In this document: piece after piece, positions 46,511-57,239 of the stretch
How the letters are laid out: each line of letters begins with the position of its first letter
Numbering within the stretch: position 1 is the stretch's first letter
Source of the DNA: Procambarus clarkii
Lineage: Eukaryota; Arthropoda; Malacostraca; Decapoda; Cambaridae
Length of the DNA: 64,000 nt
NCBI RefSeq assembly: GCF_040958095.1
Contig: NC_091230.1
Location: forward strand, 14,652,538 to 14,716,537
Direction: 5' to 3'
The notes under the pieces: generated by a model
What the model saw: the letters and a program-made list of their open reading frames with translations, nothing else
Told to the model about the DNA's origin: nothing
Databases searched by the model: none
Position numbers and translations under genes: made by a program

Positions 46511-48230
46511 TAGTTACATTATAACCAAGAATAGTTAAGAACTGTTTTGTTGGTTAGGTTATTGTAGGTTTGATATTCTTCTTGTATGACTTAATATCTT
46601 CGTGGTAAATGTTAGGACTGTTATTTTAGAAATTGAAAATAAAGATAAAATTAATAGAAAATTTATTCTTGATTACAGGTTGAAAGTTTTACATTTTTTT
46701 GTGTTCTTTACTGTACTGAATTCAAGGTGCAGATGTTTGACAAGAGTGAAATGTTTTATTATTGAGGGAGAAAATGTTCCATCGATCAACATGATCATCA
46801 CAGAGGCACCATTTGTCATCATTAAGTACTATTAGTAAGGCCACTTGTTAGTGAATTAGAACTTGTAATGGAAGTTAGACTCACACGTGCCTATGTAGAT
46901 GACAGTGATATATGATTGGATTTTTCTGCTTATGAGTGTAATGCAGTTGACACACCAAACTTCATCAGTGTTCCTTTTTTTATAATGGAACTGTCATATA
47001 TAAACATGCATTCTAAGGTGTAATTTTAGTAATCGTTCCTCAAAGTGCAAAATGACTAATAAATACCAAATGTACTTTATTTTTGTTTATTGAAGTTAGC
47101 ACTTAACTCCTCCACAATAAATGTGGAAGAGCAAATGAATTGTTTACAGACATATATTTTGCTTAGAGTTTCATTAGTTATAATATGCCATGATCAAGTA
47201 CTGAATACTTAGTATATGATAAATATTTCATAAATTTCAGCATGAATAAATATCTGTATAAAACCCGAGAGTCACCTTTAATTGTAATTCTCATAGCTGC
47301 AGATAGGCAGTTTTAATGTGGTGTGATATTTGAACTGTGTTAGTGTTGTACAGTACTTGTGGATGTATGTCAATGTGCGACACTATACCATGGTTCATGT
47401 CCTGGTCTGTAATCTTGTATTCTTCTACCTCTGTGGAATATATTTTGTCTGAGTTGTTCTCCCTGGAGATGTATTGTGTAGAGCTAAGTTTAATGTCTGT
47501 GCAGTGATCCAATAAGTAATGGAGTAAACAAGCCATTACTTGTATTATACCATATTGCTGGCTTGGCTTTTACTTCTTGACTGTAACAAGTTTCAAGAAG
47601 ACAAGCTTGCTGAAGCAAATGTAGTGTTGCAAATTATATCACATCGGTATGCATGTTGTGTTAAGCTTACATGTTGTAATACAACTTTACATCACTAATG
47701 ACTGGTTAAAGGTATCTCTGGCCTTACCAAAAATGTATTGATGAAAAGCATGGAGTAAAAGATGGAAGGCTAACATTGTTCATACTATACTTGTTAAGGA
47801 TTAAAAGATTTATTTCTCCAGGCTGCATTTAGATGAACTAGAATTTTCAGAACACTAATTTGTAATGCATCTGTATTCAGTTTTGAATTATGTTAAAATA
47901 TGGTGTTTTTTTCCTTGCTGTTGTGTACGTTTTGTGTGTGTGTGTGTGTATGTAAGTGTATATGTATGTATGTATATGTATGTATGTATGTTTGTATATA
48001 TGAGAGTCATCTATGATTCCAGCTGTCCTGTGTGTCTTTCAACCATTGTGAGCAATTGGGCACTGATTTATTAAACTACTGGTTGCTCCAATGATCTTTG
48101 AAGTAAACTGTCAAACTTAGGCGTCGAAAATAGTAGGTAGATTTGTCACTGAACCGAGGTTATTTAATTCATTACCTTTAATATTAAATAAAATATGTTA
48201 CAAGAATCTGTCAACGAGTATATTCTTATT
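46510..48230. other. Intergenic AT-rich DNA
   Basis: A GT and TATG microsatellite lies at 47930-48000. No gene is recognised. Confidence 0.5.
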
Positions 48231-48233
48231 CAA

Positions 48234-48690
48234 GTGCAAGATATATGCTTCACACAGTGCAAGATATAAGGTTCACACGGTGCAAGATATAGGTTTGCAC
48301 TAGGTGCAAGATATAGGTTTGCACTAGGTGCAAGATATAGGTTTGCACTCGGTGCAAGATATAGGTTTGCACTCGGTGCAAGATATAGGTTTGCACTCGG
48401 TGCAAGATATAGGTTTGCACTCGGTGCAAGATATAGGTTTGCACTCGGTGCAAGATATAGGTTTGCACTCGGTGCAAGATATAGGTTGCACTCGGTGCAA
48501 GATATAGGTTTGCACTCGGTGCAAGATATAGGTTTGCACTCGGTGCAAGATATAGGCTTCACTTGGTGCAAGATATAGGCTTCACTTGATGCAAGAATTG
48601 GGTTTCACTCGGTGTAAGATATAGGATTCACTCGACGCAAGATATAGGCTTCACATGGTGCAAGATATAAGCTTCCCTCAGTATGTCAAA
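48234..48690. repeat. 24-bp minisatellite with hairpin in each unit
   Basis: About 19 copies of GTGCAAGATATAGGTTTGCACTCG, most regular at 48290-48545. Across each unit junction TTGCAC-TCG-GTGCAA is a perfect inverted repeat with a 3-nt loop. The outer copies vary (TTCACA, CTTCAC). Period 24 keeps minus-strand frames open without meaning. Confidence 0.92.
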
Positions 48691-49365
48691 TTTAAATATC
48701 TAAAAATCACTATTTTGCATAATAAAATAGATGTGTTCCTTAATACTATCCATATTTCTTTTTCTCCAATTAGGTTTATGAATATTGAAACTACAGTATA
48801 TGGTAAGATGTACAATTATTCTTGCAATATACAGTTCATGAATGATGAGAAAAATCTTATGAATGATGCAGTTAAACTGTGAAGCTTCATTTAATATTTT
48901 TGTAAAATCCAATCTGTTCAAAAATATTTGATCAGGTTTCAATATTGTGTTTGTGCATGTATCAAGGAAATTATTATTACATGGTTATAAATCTGAAAAA
49001 TAATTGTTTTATTAGCATTACTAAGAATGTTCTAATAGGTTGTGTTTGCATGCATGTAGACTATGTGGGATAATCTTCAAGATATAAAACTGCACTTAAT
49101 TTATAAAGATTGTAAACATGCCTTAATAAGGGGTTACATTTCTTCTTCATACCCTCTCCATGGTGTCGCCTTGTCGTGGTGAGGAGCCCACATACACCTC
49201 CCTGGGAACGATGAGGGTTGCCTTCGCCCCCACTCCTGCCCCTCTTTGGATGTTGTACATGCAGAAAGACACCATAGGGTCCTTGCGAATCACCGGACCT
49301 CCTGCTGGAGGGGCTGCCCTGAGTGGATGGTTGGGTGTCCAGGCTGGGGCAAAAGGGAGAACATA

Positions 49366-49530
49366 AGAATGAAAGTAACTGCAGAAGGCCTATTGGCCTA
49401 TACGAGACAGCTTCTATTTATAACATAAGAACATAAAAATGAAGGTAACTGCAGAAGGTCTATTGGGCCATACAAGGCAGCTCGTACCTACATCCACCCA
49501 ATCTCATTCATATATAAGAACATACGAAAT
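49366..49530 (-). mobile_element. CR1-like LINE 3' end, partly duplicated
   Basis: ACATAAGAATGAAAGTAACTGCAGAAGG and ACATAAAAATGAAGGTAACTG are two tandem starts of the same decapod LINE 3' end, then CACCCAATCTCATTCATATA follows. Confidence 0.65.
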
Positions 49531-50040
49531 TTGGGAGAATGAACAAAGCAGTAGGACTCCCCTGTTAAAAAGGTGGAGCACCTCTGGGGATGACGCACCC
49601 CTTTCTGTACTGGCCCACGCTCGGCCTCCCTGGCTGCCCTGGTAGGTGGTATCCCTTGGTACCAGGCCCTAGACTTCTTGAATTGATGCTGCATGGAAGC
49701 TGAAGAGACCTCTCTTACCCAGGCTAGTGGGGTGAACAACCAGTCCCCCGAGTCAAACTGTGATGGAAGACCGAGCTCTGTAGCCCTTGCTACATTGGAC
49801 CCAGACCAAGCTACTCCTTTGACCATCCTGACTACCCCCACCCCCCCTCTGCTCCCCTCCCTCCTCTGTGGTAGGGTTGAGCCCCAAGCCCCCAGTGGTG
49901 ACCCACCTCATCACCTGGAGCAGCTACTTCTCTCATTGTGACAACTGAGCCTTTTACCCCCCTCCTCACTGGGGAGGTGCTCAGCACTGACACCCCTCCC
50001 TCCCTTCCCTCACAGATGCACTCGCACGATTCCTTCCAGT
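49530..50040. other. GC-richer DNA upstream of LINE
   Basis: The DNA has several CCCCTCC-type tracts, but I see no clear domain. It may be the 5' region of the LINE that follows. Confidence 0.35.
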
Positions 50041-50512
50041 GCTAATACGTTCCACGCCTTATTTGGTCCTACTACAAGTATATACTTTGATCTCAATCAT
50101 CTGGATTATACACATCCTGACGATTTCTTTCTCGATAAACACCTTGTTGATTCACTGGATGCCTCTGTTACTTTTAACCCCACCTGTTTTGATACACGTG
50201 TCGTTGCTGCTGCTCCTTAGGATGCAGCTGCCCGCTTAGCTGCATTGTCCAGCATTGGGGGAGACCCCTGTTAGGGTCTCCAAAAATGCCTGGTTAAATG
50301 ACAGTATTGACATTGTTATCCTCCCACACCTGCTTCCTCATACCCTTATTCACTAGACCTATTAGAATCACTGACAGTACTGCCACGGGTCTTGATCACA
50401 TCTGGACCAAAATAACCTTTCCACTTCAGGGATAATCATCGATAGCACTACAAACCATTACCCCACATTTCTCCTAACCAACATTAACAAACCACCTCTA
50501 GAGACAAGGGAG

Positions 50513-51127
50513 ATGAGCTTTAGGCTGCACAATGAAACTGCTATAGGCAATTTTATAGCTGCTGCTGCTAATATCAACTGGGAATCCGAATTAGGGAACA
50601 TAGGGGACATCAACCTAGCAGTGCAATCATTTCTTCAAAAAACTCTCAGCCTTTATAACACCCATTGTCCTATGCTAACGAAACAAGTCACAACTAAAAG
50701 GCTAAACAATCCTTGGCTTACAAAGGGGATACTTAAATCCATTAATAAAAAACATGACCTTGAGAAGTATAGGTTAGGAATCGTCTCCAAAGAATTTTCA
50801 AAGAATTACTCATCATTGCTATCTAAAATAATTAGGAGAGCCAAAATTAAATACTATGAAAATAAATTTACCCACACAAAGGGCAACATTAAGAAAACAT
50901 GGAGCACAATTTCACAAATATTGGGATCAAAGAAGATTTTAAATAACAAACCAATACTCCTGGCAAATAATGATGATCTGCTTTCAGCCTCTGACACTGC
51001 TTTTGAGTTCAATAGGTTCTTCTCTTCCATTGGGTCATCCTTTGCAAATGATATTCCATCTTCCAGTACTAATATTCAGGACTATCTTACAGGTAACTAT
51101 CCACAGTCTGTACCTAATGCCTACTAA
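50513..51127 (+). pseudogene. LINE ORF2 linker between endonuclease and RT
   Basis: A 204-codon frame containing HCPMLTKQVTTKRLNNPWLT, KGILKSINKKHDLEKYRLG and KNYSSLLSKIIRRAKIKYYE. These are the conserved segments (NPWLTxGI, IRxAKxxYY) between endonuclease and RT in CR1/L2 LINEs. The frame is lost at 51128, and the RT continues in another frame. Confidence 0.85.
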
Positions 51128-51149
51128 TTCCACTGATGTTACTGACAAT

Positions 51150-52098
51150 CCTTTCCCTTAAAACTAAGTCTAGTGCTCTTGAGGAGATACCAACTCTTAT
51201 TTACAAAAAAAGCCTCCAGATTTTTAGCTCCTGCCATTGCATTGCTCTTCAACAAGTCACTTGAACTCCAAACCTTTCCAGATATTCTAAAAAAGCGAGA
51301 GTAACCCCTGTTCACAAATGTGGTAATCCCACTGATGTTAACAACTTCAGACCTATATCAATTCTGCAAAACTTGTCTAAAATATTTGAAAAACTTATCT
51401 ACAAGCAGCTTTACTCCTATCTAACCAAACTCAATATACTTAGCTCTTGTCAATATGGCTTCAGACCCAAAAAAAGCACTAACGATGCACTTATTAGTAT
51501 GATTAACTTGATACATGCAGCTCTTGATAAAAATGAGTTCCCTATTGGGTCATTTGTGGACCTGCGTAAGGCTTTTGACACTTTCAACCACCAAAACCTT
51601 CTTCTTAAATTACAATATTATGGAGTCAGAGGTCACTCCCTGCAGTACCTTAAGTCTTACCTTACTGACAGGCTCCAATATGTTTCTGTGAATAATTCAA
51701 TTTCTCCCACCCTACCCATCAACATTGGTGTTCCCCAGAGCAGCATACTTGACCCTCTCCTCTTTCTCATCTACATTAATGACCCTCCAAATGCCCCCAA
51801 ACATCTCAAACCAATTCTATTTGCTGACGACACGACCTTCATTTACTCCAGTCCTGACCCCCTTGCTCTAAATGTCACAGTGAATACTGAGCTAAATAAA
51901 GTCCATCACTGGCTAACTGCTAACAAACTCACCCTCAATATTGACAAAACTTTCTATATTTTGTTTGGCAATAAATCCTCAAATCAAATAAGTCTCAGGA
52001 TTAACAATACCCAAATTTGTAACAAAGTAGATGGCAAATTCCTTGGTGTTCTCATTGACCGCAAGCTGAATTTCCAGGGACACATTCTAAATATATAA
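51150..52098 (+). pseudogene. LINE reverse transcriptase
   Basis: The frame reads NNFRPISILQNLSKIFEKLI, YGFRPKKSTNDALISMINLI, FVDLRKAFDTFNHQNLLLKL, GVPQSSILDPLLFLIYIND, FADDTTFIYSS with both catalytic aspartates, WLTANKLTLNIDKTFYILFG and FLGVLIDRKLNF. The usual GVPQGSILGP has two changes (S and D for G). The A in FADD is family-typical. After 52098 the thumb region is in another frame (RYYVPRPDLVTLLLSHLYP). Confidence 0.9.
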
Positions 52099-52744
52099 AA
52101 AAAAAGTTTCAAAAACTGTTGGCATTCTTTCTAAGATCAGATATTATGTACCTCGCCCAGACCTGGTGACACTATTACTCTCTCATCTATCCTTATCTCA
52201 ACTATGGTATTTGTGCTTGGGGTTCTACTACCCAAAATCATTTACGTTCTCTAATTACTCAACATAAAGCTGCTATTAGGACAGTATCTAACTCTGGCCC
52301 CAGACATCACTCGGTACCCTTACTCAAATCTCTGAATATGTTAGATATTAAGTCCCTGCACATCCTCTCATGTGTATTATATATATATATATAAAACGCT
52401 GAACTGTAATGTCAATCCTGACCTTAAAAGCTTCCTAGAAAGTTGTAACAGATCCCATGAGCACCACACCAGAAACAAATACCTATTTGATATTCCAAGA
52501 GTACGACTTAGTTAACTAGAAATGCTTTACAAATCAAGGGACCTTGAATGTGGAATGACCTTCCCAGTTATGTTAAAGACTGTACCTCTTCCAACCAGTT
52601 TAAGATAAAAGCTAAGTACTACCTAATTAACTCATTGTAACCTACCTCACCCCCAAAAAGTCAACCCATGTCTACTATTTTAAACAATTTTAAATAATTT
52701 ATATTTGAGAAAATTTCCATTTTGAATGAACAGCATTTAAAAAT

Positions 52745-53060
52745 TTATGAATGCATATGTGGGGTCGACCGCTGGATGGAATGGACTCGAGTCGAGGACG
52801 GGTTGGAGAACGGGTTGCAGCACCACCCACACGATGGGTATGGGGTCCACCACTACCTGCAGGATGGATATGGGGTCCATATAAATATGTTCAAGTAAAG
52901 AAAATACTAACTATTGCTCATGTATCATACATGCTGCAGTACAAATCTGGTAACGGTTGAACATACAGCCATCAGTGTTACCAATGATCATGACTGATAA
53001 AGATCAAGCCACCAAAGAAGTGGCACGGGCATGAATAGCCCGTAATCAATGACCATGTAA
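52745..53060. repeat. GGGGTC-type short repeats and LINE tail
   Basis: At 52758-52880 ATGGGTATGGGGTCCACC and ATGGATATGGGGTCCAT alternate imperfectly. At 52993-53045 GCCACCAAAGAAGTGGC and ACGGGCATGAATAGCCCGTAA repeat the two first hairpins of the unit at 59306. Confidence 0.65.
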
Positions 53061-53099
53061 GCGTGGGTTATATATAGGCGTGGTGGGTGGGGTCAAGCA

Positions 53100-53335
53100 G
53101 TTCCCGTGTCGTAGTGGTAAAGCAGTCGCCCGGCGCTTCAGGAGCGCTTTGGCCTGGGTTCGTATCCTTAACAGGGCGCCAGTCCTTAAGTGTAGCCTCT
53201 TCACCTAGCAGTAAATGGGTACCTGGTTGTTAAATGATTTGGTGGTCGTATTCCGGGGGTAAATTAGGATTAAAGACTTGCCCGAAATGCTATTCTTGGT
53301 AGTGTCTTTACAAGAATGTAAAAACTCTTGTATAT
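53100..53335 (+). mobile_element. tRNA-derived SINE
   Basis: The head reads GTGTCGTAGTGGTAAAGCAG (A-box), CCCGGCGCTTCAGGAGCG, then CTGGGTTCGTATCC (B-box). The body has CACCTAGCAGTAAATGGGTACC and CGTATTCCGGGGG, and the tail ACTTGCCCGAAATGC. The same family is at 56712-57225. Confidence 0.85.
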
Positions 53336-53620
53336 ATAAATATACTTCCCGTTTCCGTTTAATATGGCAAGAGTTCACGTGTGTTGTCAGCGTCTAAATG
53401 TTGAGTCTGTTGTCAGTTATTTTCGCCCTCACAGTGTTTTCTTAGTTACGGCGAGGTCGGTTTAAGTCATTTCCCTAGCTACGTTTGTTACAATGGATAT
53501 ATAGACATACGGACTTTCTGTTCGAGTATTATCCACGAGAATATTTTTCCACTCAGAATATATACAATTCAAGTGAACGGTAGCAACGTGAAGTGTTTAA
53601 CTGTGGTGACGTCTGGTAAT

Positions 53621-53628
53621 TATATAAG
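53621..53628 (+). promoter_or_regulatory. Possible TATA box
   Basis: TATATAAG stands before a local GC-rich stretch (CGCGGTACG and onward), about 30 bp before the possible start of a noncoding exon. No initiator motif is obvious. Confidence 0.35.
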
Positions 53629-53649
53629 CGCGGTACGTATCCCCTGTTG

Positions 53650-53726
53650 TGAGCCGAGGTGCTGTATGTGAGGACACGCAGGCGGCTGACGGCGGCACCT
53701 GAGAGGTGTGCCGGGCGCGTCTCGGG
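53650..53726 (+). other. Possible noncoding first exon
   Basis: GC-rich, nonrepetitive DNA ends in CTCGGG followed by GTAGGTAC, a fair splice donor. If transcribed it could splice to the acceptor at 56047-56048 before the ORF at 56112. This is inference from signals only. Confidence 0.3.
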
Positions 53727-53916
53727 GTAGGTACACTCCACTAAACTCTCATTTTATGGAGAACGACATATTTACTTGCTCCTTGGTCAGTCAGTACCTC
53801 AAATGTCGCGGGCGTCACCCGGGGGCCCCTCTTTATGCATGACAACTTTAGGAACGACATTACGAACTCCCGCCATGTTGTCCTGAGGTCCTCGGATTCT
53901 CCACCTCCGCTGTGCA

Positions 53917-54172
53917 GTCTTTCCGCATCAGCAGGGGGTCCTGGACAGCTTCCCGCATCAGTAGGGGGTCCTGGACAGCTTCCCGCATCAGCAGGGGGTC
54001 CTGGACAGCTTCCCGCATCAGCAGGGGGTCCTGGACAGCTTCCCGCATCAGCAGGGGGTCCTGGACAGCTTCCCGCATCAGCAGGGGGTCCTGGACAGCT
54101 TCCCGCGTCAGCAGGGGGTCCTGGACAACTTCCCGCATCAGCAGGGGGTCCTGGACAGCTTCCTGACACCAT
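53917..54172. repeat. 30-bp minisatellite
   Basis: About eight copies of a unit starting CAGCTTCCCGCATCAGCAGG and ending GTCCTGGA, with single-base variants (GTAGG, GCGTC, CAACT). The copies are contiguous, with no spacers between them. Open frames on both strands result from the period. Confidence 0.93.
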
Positions 54173-54334
54173 TATAATGTCGGTGGGGCGGTGTAAGAGT
54201 GACCCTTGCCACTCATACATTAGACCAGGGTCCGCCACTCTGCCTTCCTGAGGACAGATTGACACGCCTCCGGGCCTGCCCTCGCCGGGATGGGGCGGGG
54301 GCGCCCCGCCAGCCCTGCTGAAGGTGGAGGAAGC

Positions 54335-54930
54335 ATACGCCACCCCCCAGCCGGAACCCCGCCCCCCAGACGGCACCCCGCCCCCCAGCTGGAACCCCGC
54401 CCCCCAGCCGGCACCCCGCCCCCCAGCCGGCACCCCGCCCCCCAGCTGGAACCCCGCCCCCCAGCCGGCACCCCGCCCCCAGCTGGAACCCCGCCCCCTG
54501 ACGGCACCCCGCCCCCCAGCTGGAACCCCGCCCCCCAGCTGGAACCCCGCCCCCCAGCCGGCACCCCGCCCCCCAGCCGGCACCCCGCCCCCCAGCCGGC
54601 ACCCCGCCCCCCAGCCGGCACCCCGCCCCCCAGCTGGCACCCCGCCCCCAGCTGGAACCCCGCCCCCCAGCTGGAACCCCGCCCCCCAGCTGGAACCCCG
54701 CCCCCCAGCTGACAACCCGCCCCCCAGCTGACAACCCTCCCCCCAGCTGGAACCCCGCCCCCCAGCTGACAACCCGCCCCCCAGCTGACAACCCGCCCCC
54801 CAGCCGGCATCCCGCCCCCCAGCTTGAACCCCGCCCAAGAGCTTGAACCCCGCCCCCCAGCTTGAACCCCGCCCCCCAGCCTGCACCCCTCCCCCTAGCT
54901 GGAACCCCGCCCCCCAGCCGGCACCCCAGC
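54335..54930. repeat. GC-box/E-box minisatellite, unit 17-19 bp
   Basis: More than 30 copies alternate between CCCCGCCCCCCAGCTGGAA and CCCCGCCCCCCAGCCGGCA, with AGCTGACAA and AGCTTGAA variants at the 3' side. Each unit has CCCCGCCCC (a Sp1/KLF-type box) and many have CAGCTG. The minus strand is rich in GGGGGGCGGGG and so is prone to G-quadruplexes. The 381-codon Gly-rich minus frame is a by-product. Confidence 0.93.
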
Positions 54931-54931
54931 T

Positions 54932-55635
54932 TTAATCTTACATCTATTTATAACTTCACACAGTTACCTGCTAACTTGCATTCTGCCCTACCTTAACTGT
55001 GAGGCCTTTACCCTCCTCACTTCCTCTTGCATCCCTCACTCACTCATGTTGTTACCTTGTAGTGAACCGTCACTGGGCGCCTCCCTGGCTGCCCCTTCCC
55101 ACATGCTCTTACTGCTTGTCCTCATCGTGCACATCATACACGCACAACACCTCTCTCCTCTGCCTTCTTATGTCAACTCTGTCTTCGTGTTCATTTTGCT
55201 GCTACTTATATATTTTACATTATTTTACTCTATAGTTTCCAGTTCATTAAATTTTAGTACTTTTTCAATGTGTTTCGCTCGATCTCAGAAACATATGTAG
55301 CAATCCGTAACTGTACTCAGTATTTAGTAATAATGACTGTTATTAGCAACTAGATATGAGAGCTATTATTAATGAAAAAAAGTTAATGGTGATACGAATA
55401 ATTATTTAATTTTAAAATACTAAACAAAAAATGTCCCTGCAGTGAACGTTCTGATCAGCTTCCTTCTCATTCATGAATTACTATAGGAACTATTTTCCTT
55501 GTTTATCATCATGACTTTACAAGTGGACTTATGCAGGTCAATGGTGATCAGTGCTAAGATACCAAACTATTCTCATAGTCGGGTGGATTATTGAAGTGTT
55601 AGGCAATAATATGGTAACCTCTGGCAATGGTACGT
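54932..55635. other. Unrecognised DNA
   Basis: CT-rich to 55260, then AT-rich. No gene is recognised. Confidence 0.4.
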
Positions 55636-55639
55636 TCCC

Positions 55640-55890
55640 AGTCTAACCAAAACGTTTTGTCCATCACCCGCCCAAGAGGCTGGCTGTCCACGCGGGGTAG
55701 TCTGCCTCTACTGCGTGGTGGTGAACGTTCGCACCAGTGTTACTAAACCTGGAAGTAGTATGACCAGTACAATACGGGCGACGGTGGCTCTCTTTTCCGG
55801 CAGCCTTGAAATGTTGCAAGTGGCGACAGGCTGCAACCAGCCGACCCGCGCCTGACTCAGCCCAGACCTCTGATCGTTACTCACTCTGAC
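55640..55890. other. Nonrepetitive GC-rich block of unknown role
   Basis: It stands out from AT-rich flanks and contains CACGCGGGGTAG, CGGGCGACGGTGG and CGACCCGCGCC. It could be a promoter or noncoding exon on either strand. No clear splice pair was found. Confidence 0.3.
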
Positions 55891-56111
55891 CAACCTGATA
55901 ATATAAATAATTTTGTGAAAATATAATAATTTTTATGAATAAACGTTATAAATTCATATGTAAACACACAAGAGAGTTTGTACAAGATATACATTTATGA
56001 AACATTTATTGTACTCTCCTATAATTGTTTGAGTGTGTTGAGTTCAGGTGTTTGGCCCCGCCTCTGTCATCAATGACAGCAGGATAGATATACCATGAGC
56101 CCAAGACGAGA

Positions 56112-56435
56112 ATGGCGAGTGTATACTCCAGTGGGTCGCAGATTTCTTCTAATCCCTCGGAATATACGGACCCCGCCTACGACGACTACATCAACAGTGT
56201 GCTCACCGACTATGGCATTAGGTTCAGTCCTGGGGGATCAGGGATCGAGGAGATTGAAGACGATCCTTCCCTGGTGCCCAGCAGCGAGGAGAGCAGGGAG
56301 GCGACTGAGGACAAGCCTCTCAATTTGAAAATAGAGGTGTTGGAATCTGGGCAGCGTCCCTCCGCCCACCACATCGCCACCTCCAGGAACTTCAAAGTCT
56401 CAGAAATAGGAAGTGATGAGGGTATATATATTTAA
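56112..56435 (+). CDS. Candidate coding exon of an unknown acidic protein
   Basis: The 107-codon frame begins MASVYSSGSQISSNPSEYTD, continues PAYDDYINSVLTDYGIRFSP, then an acidic part (GIEEIEDDPSLVPSSEESRE) and KIEVLESGQRPSAHHIATSR. The start at 56112 has A at -3 and G at +4, better than the ATG at 56095 in another frame, whose product is arginine- and threonine-rich with no coding look. Codon use is biased to G/C at third positions, unlike the flanks. A weak donor (GAGG|GTATAT, 56421/56422) may end the exon before the in-frame stop. No domain or family is recognised. The acceptor-like TGAGTTCAG at 56040-56048 suggests an upstream noncoding exon. Confidence 0.5.
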   Translation: MASVYSSGSQISSNPSEYTDPAYDDYINSVLTDYGIRFSPGGSGIEEIEDDPSLVPSSEESREATEDKPLNLKIEVLESGQRPSAHHIATSRNFKVSEIGSDEGIYI

Positions 56436-56711
56436 ATAAGTTATCTAACACATAGGTAAAATTTTAAATATACATTAAATTACTGAAACCACAAATTGTT
56501 ACAATTGTGATGCCACACAAAAACAGCTCATTTCAAACCTTTTTAAGGCTTTCTTAATTGATCCCGTCTTGTGGGTGAGTGGCAGAAAGGTAAGTCATAT
56601 AATGGATTCAGGTAATAAACCCCAACAATCTAATGGTCTTTAAGCTAAATAACTGAAATCTCATTTGAGCTAATTAACATATAATTTCCGTTTGACTAAT
56701 ATAAACTTCCA

Positions 56712-57225
56712 GCTAAACCCGTGGTGTAGTGGTTAAGACATTCGCCTGGTGTTTCCATTGATTAATTGTTTCCGCCGGAGGCGGCTAGGTTATTGTGCAC
56801 CGCATACTCATCCTGTGAGCGGTAGCGCAAAAGCATTACAGAGGGCACAAAAGGTCTTTATCAGACCTCATCTTAGATTATTACATAAACTATTTCATCT
56901 GTTCTTCACACCTTATAGTTACAATGTCACACCTTATAGTTACAGAGAATGTTCTATTTCAAGAGCTATATATTTACGGTGTCATTATACACTGGTGTTT
57001 CGCGAGCGTTTTGTCCTGGGTTCGTATCCTCGCCGGGGAGGATTTACTGAGCGTCAGTTCTTAACTAAAGCCTCTGTTTAACCCAACAGTAAAATGGGTA
57101 CCTACCTGGTTGTTAAACGATTTGGCGGGGTCGTATTCCGGGGAACATAGGATTAAGGACTTGCCCGAATCGCTACGCGTGCTAGTGGCTGTACAAGATT
57201 GTATTAAATAAAAAATCAGTGTATA
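56712..57225 (+). mobile_element. tRNA-SINE split by another short repeat
   Basis: The A-box part (AAACCCGTGGTGTAGTGGTT) ends at 56754 and the B-box part (CCTGGGTTCGTATCC) resumes after 57001. The body and tail match the SINE at 53100 (CAGTAAAATGGGTACCTACC, GTCGTATTCCGGGGAAC, GACTTGCCCGAATCGC). The inserted DNA is the separate feature at 56755-56991. Confidence 0.88.
56755..56991. mobile_element. 237-bp short repeat inserted in SINE, 9-bp target duplication
   Basis: CTGGTGTTT stands on both sides (56746-56754 and 56992-57000). The insert has TTTCCGCCGGAGGCGGC near its start, then TTGTGCACCGCATACTCATCC, GGGCACAAAAGGTCTTTATC and two CACACCTTATAGTTACA words. I recognise it as a frequent decapod repeat but cannot say which enzyme moved it. 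Confidence 0.85.
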
Positions 57226-57239
57226 TGATTTGAGAGAGG

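Larger units (their letters stand above)
50041..52640 (+). mobile_element. L2/CR1-like LINE, broken
   Basis: In order: a 59-codon frame 50041-50220 (ANTFHALFGPTTSIYFDLNH, FLDKHLVDSLDASVTF) perhaps from the first ORF; endonuclease C-terminal words ITDSTATGLDHIWTK and STTNHYPTFLLTNI near 50370-50480; the linker ORF; the RT; and a C-terminal part that ends with YLINSL and a stop near 52638. Frameshifts at about 50430, 51150 and 52100 and stops show it is inactive. It is the longest LINE copy in the window. Confidence 0.85.

Noticed and set aside
48230-48571. 113-codon repeated minus-strand frame, and the idea of a CRISPR array
   Set aside because: The 24-bp units are contiguous without spacers, and the DNA is animal. 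The frame is open because the period is a multiple of three.
53917-54172. CRISPR-like 30-bp repeats
   Set aside because: No spacers between units, no cas genes, eukaryotic context.
53741-54886. 381-codon Gly-rich minus-strand frame and several overlapping frames on both strands
   Set aside because: They run through two minisatellites. Their openness comes from repeat periods that are multiples of three or stop-free. No start context, domain or splice support.
56095-56328. Upstream ATG and its 77-codon frame as the start of the 56 kb gene
   Set aside because: Its product is Arg/Thr-rich with no coding bias. The frame starting at 56112 is longer, has better start context and reaches a possible donor.
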